From Hyphomicrobiales bacterium (GTDB lineage Bacteria; Pseudomonadota; Alphaproteobacteria; Rhizobiales; Rhizobiaceae), in NCBI GenBank assembly GCA_900470965.1, contig UCCS01000064.1:1-64000 (forward strand): a stretch of 64,000 bases of DNA, read 5' to 3'. The notes under the pieces are model-generated. The model saw nothing but the letters and a program-made list of their open reading frames with translations. It was not told where the DNA came from and searched no databases. Position 1 is the stretch's first letter. Each line of letters opens with the position of its first letter. This document shows, piece after piece, positions 59,658 to 64,000 of this stretch. The position numbers were made by a program, and so were the translations under genes.

Positions 59658-62570
59658 TCAGGCCCGCTTCGTCAGCGGAAACCGTTCCCTCAGCAGCCGC
59701 AGCACCGATTCCGACGGCATCGGCGGGCCGAAGAGATAGCTCTGGCCGTAGCTGCAGCCCATCTTGGCAAGTTCGATCGCATCCTCGTTGGACTCGATGC
59801 CTTCGGCCACCACCTTCATGTCCAGCTCGCGCGCCATGGCAATCACCGATTTCAAGATCGTCGCCTTCTTGTCGCTGTTGTCGCGCACCAGCGCCTTGTC
59901 GAGCTTGATCGTGTCGAAGGGGAAGCGGGTCAGGTAGGCGAGCGAGGAATAGCCGGTGCCGAAGTCGTCGAGCGCCAGACCGAGGCCGGCCTCTTTCAGC
60001 TTTTGCAGCACGAGGCGAGCCTGTTCCGGGTTCTCCATCACCATGGATTCCGTCAGTTCCAGTTTCAGCCGCGAAGGGTCGCAATGGGTCTTCGCCAGTA
60101 CCGAACGGACATCGTCGTAAAGATCGTTGTTGAGAAGCTGCACGCTCGACAGATTGATGGAGACGAAGATCGGCAGCTCGCCGGTCTGGTTCTGCCACCC
60201 CATCAGGTCGTTGGTCGCCTGCTCCAGCGCGAAGATGCCGAGCGCGCCGATAATATCGGAAGATTCGGCGATCGGGATGAATTCGGACGGCGGGATATTG
60301 CCGCGCTTGGGATGTTCCCAGCGCATCAGCGCCTCGAAGCCGGCGATCTCGACATCCTCCAGCCGTGCGATCGGCTGGTAAACCATCGAAAGCTCCTTGC
60401 GCTCGATGGCCCGGCGCAGATCCGATTCAAGCTGCAGGCGATCGGTGCCGAAATCGCGGAAAGCCGGCTGGAACGGTTCCACACGATTGCCGCCAGCGCG
60501 TTTGGCCCGGTACATGGCAAGCTCGGCGTCGCTGAGCAGACCCGACGCGCTCTCCTGCTGGTCCACCCAGGAGGTGAGGCCGATGGAGGCCGTCAGGATG
60601 ATCTCGCGGTTGGAGAAATTGATCGGCACCATGATCGCCTTGCTCATCGCATCGGCGAAATCGGCAACCTTGGCCGGATCATGCTCGGAAACGAGGATGA
60701 GGCCGAATTGATCGCCGGAAAGGCGCGCCAGCGTATCCTGCGGCTTCAGAAGGCGGCGCAGGCGGCGGGTCAGCGCGATCAGGATATTGTCACCGGCCGC
60801 GACACCGAGGGAATCATTGACCAGCTTGTAGCGGTCGATATCGATCACCATGACGGTCGGGCGCAGCGTCTCGCCGCCCGGTGCCAGCGTCAGCACCGAC
60901 TGCAGGCGGTCGATGAACACCTGCCGGTTCGGCAGGCCCGTCAGGTTGTCGTGAAGCGCATCGTGCAGCAGCCGTTCGACGGAATTCTTCTGCTCTGTCA
61001 CGTCGACGATCGTGCCCACGCAGCGGATGATCTCGCCATTCGAGCCGAGTACCGGCCGGGCGCGGATCAAGAGCCAGTGGAAGTGACCGTCTTCGGCGCG
61101 GATGCGGAACTCATGGTTCAGCCGCCCGCGGCGATGTTCCAGCAGCACGTCCAGCGTCGCCCGGAAACGGTCGCGATCGTCAGGATGCAGCCGCGGCAGC
61201 CAGTTGCGCGCCGCGCCATGCATCGTGCCCGGTGAAAGCCCGAGCTTGACGGAAACATCGGGAATGGTGACGACACGATCGCGTGCCACATCCCAGTCCC
61301 AGACCATATCGCCCGAGCCCGTCAGCGCCAGCGACTGGCGCTCGAGATCGGAGAACAGCCCCTGCTGGAACGCGCCGCCCGCAAAGGCGTGCTGCATGAC
61401 GGTGAAGCCGATCAGCAGTACGATGAGGACGAGGCCACCGCCAAGTGCCGGCTGGATGATGTCATTGTCGAGCCGGCCGGTGATCGTCATCCATGCGCCA
61501 AACAGCCAGACGAGCGTCAGCGCCCAGGCAGGCACGAGCAGGATGGCGCGGTCATAGCGGTTGAAGCCCAGATAGATGATCAGCAGCAGACCGGTCGCCG
61601 CCGTCAGAGCGAAGGACAGCCGAGCAATGCCAGCCGCAATCGATGGATCGTAGATTGCGACGCCAAACAGCAGCGCGAGGCCAAGAACCCAGGCAAGCGT
61701 GGCATAGCCGAGATGCACATGCCATCGGTTGAGATTGAGATAGGTAAACAGGAAGATCACGAAACTGGAGGCGAGCGCCACCTCCGCACAGGCGCGCCAT
61801 ATTCGTTGATCCGCAGAGGCGACGCTGATCAGTTTTCCGAGAAAGCCGAAGTCGACGCAGATATAGCCGAGCACTGCCCAGGCAAGCGCCGCCGTCGCCG
61901 GCAGCATCGAGGTTCCCTTGACGACGAAAAGGATCGTCAGGAAGACCGCGAGCAGGCCGGCAATGCCGAGCACTATGCCGCGATAGAGGGTGAAGGCGTT
62001 GATCGTGTCCTTGTAGGCATCCGGCTCCCACAGATAGATCTGCGGCAGGTCGGGTGTGGCAAGCTCGGCGACGAAAGTGATGACGGCGCCAGGGTTCAGC
62101 GTGATGCGAAAGACATCGGCCTCGTCGCTCGGCTGGCGGTCGAGCGCAAAACCTTCGCTCGGCGTGATCGCAATAATGCGCTGCGAGCCGAGATCGGGCC
62201 AGAACAGCTTGGAATTGACGAGACGGAAGTGCGGCGCGACGATAACGCGCTCGAGCTGTTCTTCCGAAACATTGGCGAGCGCAAAGACCGCCCAGTCACC
62301 CTGATGGTTTTCCGAGCTTGCGCGCACTTCGATACGTCGGCGGATACCATCGGCACCGGCGGCGGTGGAAACCTGGAAGGCCTCGCCCTGGTTGGCGTAG
62401 ATTTCAGTCGTGGCAGTCAGGTCCAGCGCAGTATCGTCGCGGGAAATCTTAACCGGTTCGGCCGCCTGCACGGTTCCCGCCGCAAGGGCGAATACCGACA
62501 GGAGAAGGGCTGCGATCACCGCGATCACTCGTCCGGACGGTGACGTCAGCAGCATGCGGTCTTTGTTCAT
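59658..62570 (-). CDS. 7TM-DISM-like PAS, degenerate GGDEF and EAL protein
   Basis: A 970-aa membrane protein. The signal peptide is residues 1 to about 37, then an extracytoplasmic beta domain to about 185. Seven or so membrane helices lie at about 190-400 (7TMR-DISM-like layout), PAS at about 420-530, GGDEF at about 545-705 and EAL at about 715-965. The GGDEF active site reads SGDQF (ARLSGDQFGLIL), so cyclase activity is unlikely. EAL motifs (FEALMRWEHP, ELTES, DDFGTGYSS) are intact. It probably breaks down c-di-GMP. A GNAT gene overlaps its start by 4 bp. Confidence 0.92.
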   Translation of the reverse strand: MNKDRMLLTSPSGRVIAVIAALLLSVFALAAGTVQAAEPVKISRDDTALDLTATTEIYANQGEAFQVSTAAGADGIRRRIEVRASSENHQGDWAVFALANVSEEQLERVIVAPHFRLVNSKLFWPDLGSQRIIAITPSEGFALDRQPSDEADVFRITLNPGAVITFVAELATPDLPQIYLWEPDAYKDTINAFTLYRGIVLGIAGLLAVFLTILFVVKGTSMLPATAALAWAVLGYICVDFGFLGKLISVASADQRIWRACAEVALASSFVIFLFTYLNLNRWHVHLGYATLAWVLGLALLFGVAIYDPSIAAGIARLSFALTAATGLLLIIYLGFNRYDRAILLVPAWALTLVWLFGAWMTITGRLDNDIIQPALGGGLVLIVLLIGFTVMQHAFAGGAFQQGLFSDLERQSLALTGSGDMVWDWDVARDRVVTIPDVSVKLGLSPGTMHGAARNWLPRLHPDDRDRFRATLDVLLEHRRGRLNHEFRIRAEDGHFHWLLIRARPVLGSNGEIIRCVGTIVDVTEQKNSVERLLHDALHDNLTGLPNRQVFIDRLQSVLTLAPGGETLRPTVMVIDIDRYKLVNDSLGVAAGDNILIALTRRLRRLLKPQDTLARLSGDQFGLILVSEHDPAKVADFADAMSKAIMVPINFSNREIILTASIGLTSWVDQQESASGLLSDAELAMYRAKRAGGNRVEPFQPAFRDFGTDRLQLESDLRRAIERKELSMVYQPIARLEDVEIAGFEALMRWEHPKRGNIPPSEFIPIAESSDIIGALGIFALEQATNDLMGWQNQTGELPIFVSINLSSVQLLNNDLYDDVRSVLAKTHCDPSRLKLELTESMVMENPEQARLVLQKLKEAGLGLALDDFGTGYSSLAYLTRFPFDTIKLDKALVRDNSDKKATILKSVIAMARELDMKVVAEGIESNEDAIELAKMGCSYGQSYLFGPPMPSESVLRLLRERFPLTKRA

Positions 62571-63181
62571 CGGCTGTTGGGTTTCCTGCCTGTATCCGCG
62601 TCGGTGGCTAAGCGTGAAAACATCACGTGATCATGCCACTGACCGTTGATCTTCAAATATCCGCGCAGGTAGCCTTCCCGCTGGAACCCGGCTTTCTCAA
62701 GCAGGCGAATGCTCCGTGCGTTGTCTGGAATACAGGCTGCTTCGATACGGTGCAACTCAAGCCCTGTGAAGATATAGGGAATAACCAATTGAAGTGCGGC
62801 GAACATATGTCCCTGGCCGGCATAACGCTCGCCCATCCAGTAGCCGATCATGCAGCTTTGGGCGGCCCCCCGGCGGATATAGCCGATGGTGATGCCGCCG
62901 ACGAGCGTCATATCCTTTCTCAGAAAAATAAAGAGCGGGATCGCCTGCCCGGAGGCATATTCCTGCTTGCCGCGGATGACGCGGGCGCGAAACGAGCCTT
63001 CGGTCAGCTCGTCGCGCCGCCAGGTCGGCTCCCAGGGTTCCAGAAAGCGGCGGCTGTCGGCGCGAAGCCGGTGCCACTGGTTGAAATCCTGGTAGCGCGG
63101 CAGGCGCAGGACATATTTATCGTTCTCGAGTTCGACCGCTTCAGGCTGTCGCGAAAGGAACCGAAAAACCGATTTTGGCAT
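62567..63181 (-). CDS. GNAT acetyltransferase (RimJ-like)
   Basis: A 204-aa protein. The GNAT core shows LVGGITIGYIRRG, IGYWMGERYAGQGHMFAAL (acetyl-CoA loop) and LHRIEAACIPDNARSIRLLEKAGFQREGYLRGYLKINGQWHDH-like C-terminal sequence typical of RimJ/RimL N-terminal-alanine acetyltransferases of ribosomal proteins. The exact substrate is inferred. The ATG at 63181 (MPKSVF) was chosen over a longer frame. Its stop overlaps the start of the EAL gene by 4 bp, and the M16 peptidase gene ends 30 bp upstream. Confidence 0.88.
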   Translation of the reverse strand: MPKSVFRFLSRQPEAVELENDKYVLRLPRYQDFNQWHRLRADSRRFLEPWEPTWRRDELTEGSFRARVIRGKQEYASGQAIPLFIFLRKDMTLVGGITIGYIRRGAAQSCMIGYWMGERYAGQGHMFAALQLVIPYIFTGLELHRIEAACIPDNARSIRLLEKAGFQREGYLRGYLKINGQWHDHVMFSRLATDADTGRKPNSR

Positions 63182-63211
63182 CGATAACCCCCGGCGCAAC
63201 GTATGTGTCGG

Positions 63212-64000
63212 TCAGCGGCTTGCCTGCTTCGTCTTCGGTGCCGGAACCGAAAGCGAGGCGGTGATGTCTTCCATCGGGGCAAGCTGCTCGAGCGGACCGA
63301 TCGCCGAAAGCGTCGGGACGGTATCGTAGAAAAGGCGACCGGCAAGATCGGTCAGGCGCTCGACGGTGATACCCTCTAGCCGCTCCATCATTTCCGGATT
63401 GGAGATCGGACGGCCATAAAGCATCATCTGCCGGGCAATCTGGCCGGCGCGGGCAGCGGGGCTTTCCTGTCCCATGAGAAGCTGGGCGCGGATCTGCGCC
63501 CGTGCGCGCTCGATTTCCTTCTGGTCGATATTGTCCGCCGACTTGTGCAACTCGTCGATGATGACCGGCACCAGCTCCGGCAGGTTCTCGCCACCGGTTG
63601 CGGCATGGATGCCGAAGATGCCGGTGTCGGAAAAGCCCCAGTGGAAAGCGTAGACGGAGTAACAGAGGCCGCGAAACTCGCGTACTTCCTGGAAGAGGCG
63701 GGAGGACATGCCGCCGCCGAGGATATTGGCGAGGATCTGTGAGCAGTAGAAATCGCGGGCATGATAGGCCTTGCCCTCGAAGCCGAGCAGTATCTGCGCG
63801 TCCATGAGGTCGCGCGGCTCGCGCACATTGCCGCCGATATAGCGTGCAGCCTCCATGACTGGCGGCGCGTTGGGCGTGGTCGGCAGGCTGGCGAAGCGAT
63901 CCTCGACCATGCGCACGAATTCGTCATGCTCGACGGCGCCGGTTGCGACCACGAACATCCGGTCGGTCGTGTAGTTGCGGCCGAGATAGGTGCGGATCTG
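63212..64000 (-). CDS. M16 family zinc peptidase, 5' end missing
   Basis: The C-terminal 263 residues of an M16 (mitochondrial-processing-peptidase-like, PqqL/MPP) protein; the gene continues beyond the right edge, where the frame stays open. The visible part includes the second M16 domain (GFEGKAYHARDFYCSQILANILGGGMSSRLFQ and VREFRGLCYSVYAF), typical of the beta-MPP C-terminal lobe that frames the chamber. The catalytic HxxEH would lie in the missing half. Its target in alphaproteobacteria is not settled. Confidence 0.88.
   Translation of the reverse strand, partial: QIRTYLGRNYTTDRMFVVATGAVEHDEFVRMVEDRFASLPTTPNAPPVMEAARYIGGNVREPRDLMDAQILLGFEGKAYHARDFYCSQILANILGGGMSSRLFQEVREFRGLCYSVYAFHWGFSDTGIFGIHAATGGENLPELVPVIIDELHKSADNIDQKEIERARAQIRAQLLMGQESPAARAGQIARQMMLYGRPISNPEMMERLEGITVERLTDLAGRLFYDTVPTLSAIGPLEQLAPMEDITASLSVPAPKTKQASR

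Noticed and set aside
59577..62543. Long rightward open frames antisense to the EAL gene
   Set aside because: These are shadows of the third-position GC of the true gene on the other strand; there are no motifs.

Overview
This 64 kb window is chromosomal DNA of an alphaproteobacterium in the Rhizobiaceae, most likely Rhizobium of the etli/leguminosarum type. The evidence is high GC with dense coding, a bioMNY biotin transporter, a RibB with a dead GTP-cyclohydrolase half, BA14K, IalB and DUF1344 envelope proteins, the ctaC-ctaD-ctaB-ctaG-ctaE order, and a RIME-like double-palindrome repeat. It is mostly conserved core genome. I see no rRNA, tRNA, CRISPR, phage or insertion sequence.

Layout. 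1-5.4 kb: a partial FAD oxidase with tsaC, a conserved hypothetical gene, a Rieske oxygenase, BA14K and a CorA/ZntB-type transporter. 5.7-9.4 kb: an acyl-CoA dehydrogenase plus enoyl-CoA hydratase operon and an ArsR plus SRPBCC pair. 9.4-21 kb: a mostly leftward block of RNA methyltransferase genes, dxs, pirin, xseB and a histone-deacetylase-like gene. This block is interrupted by a chemoreceptor, an AraC/SDR pair and a frameshifted Atu4866-like gene. 21-27 kb: a thioesterase, bioMNY, a YcaQ-type DNA glycosylase, ribB and aroC. 27-36 kb: a large GGDEF/EAL protein, DUF1344, a histidine phosphatase, fabI, a DnaJ-like gene, a lipoprotein, pdxH and a polysaccharide deacetylase. 36-41 kb: a DD-carboxypeptidase, a MazG-like gene, a GNAT gene, tldD and ialB. 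41.5-52 kb: the aa3 cytochrome oxidase operon, DUF983-surf1, ispH, thrB and rnhA, with leftward GNAT and CPT genes lying between ctaE and DUF983. 52-64 kb: a zinc peptidase, CsbD, YqgE, a DsbD-N protein, a peroxiredoxin, a Zur-type zinc ABC operon, a second EAL protein, a RimJ-like gene and an incomplete M16 peptidase.

The most useful hidden signals are regulatory sites and very small genes. There are two perfect EcfG-type general-stress promoters (before BA14K and before csbD). A 42-codon membrane ORF with its own Shine-Dalgarno lies between a Zur-like operator and the zinc ATPase gene and overlaps that gene's start codon. A probably leaderless arsR gene has a palindromic operator covering its start codon. 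There are also a LiuR-like box before the acyl-CoA dehydrogenase, 21-bp-phased direct repeats between araC and its SDR, a repeated TGTCGC operator before the Rieske oxygenase, and a decayed gene remnant in the segment between ctaE and DUF983. I found no convincing wholly new multi-gene system.
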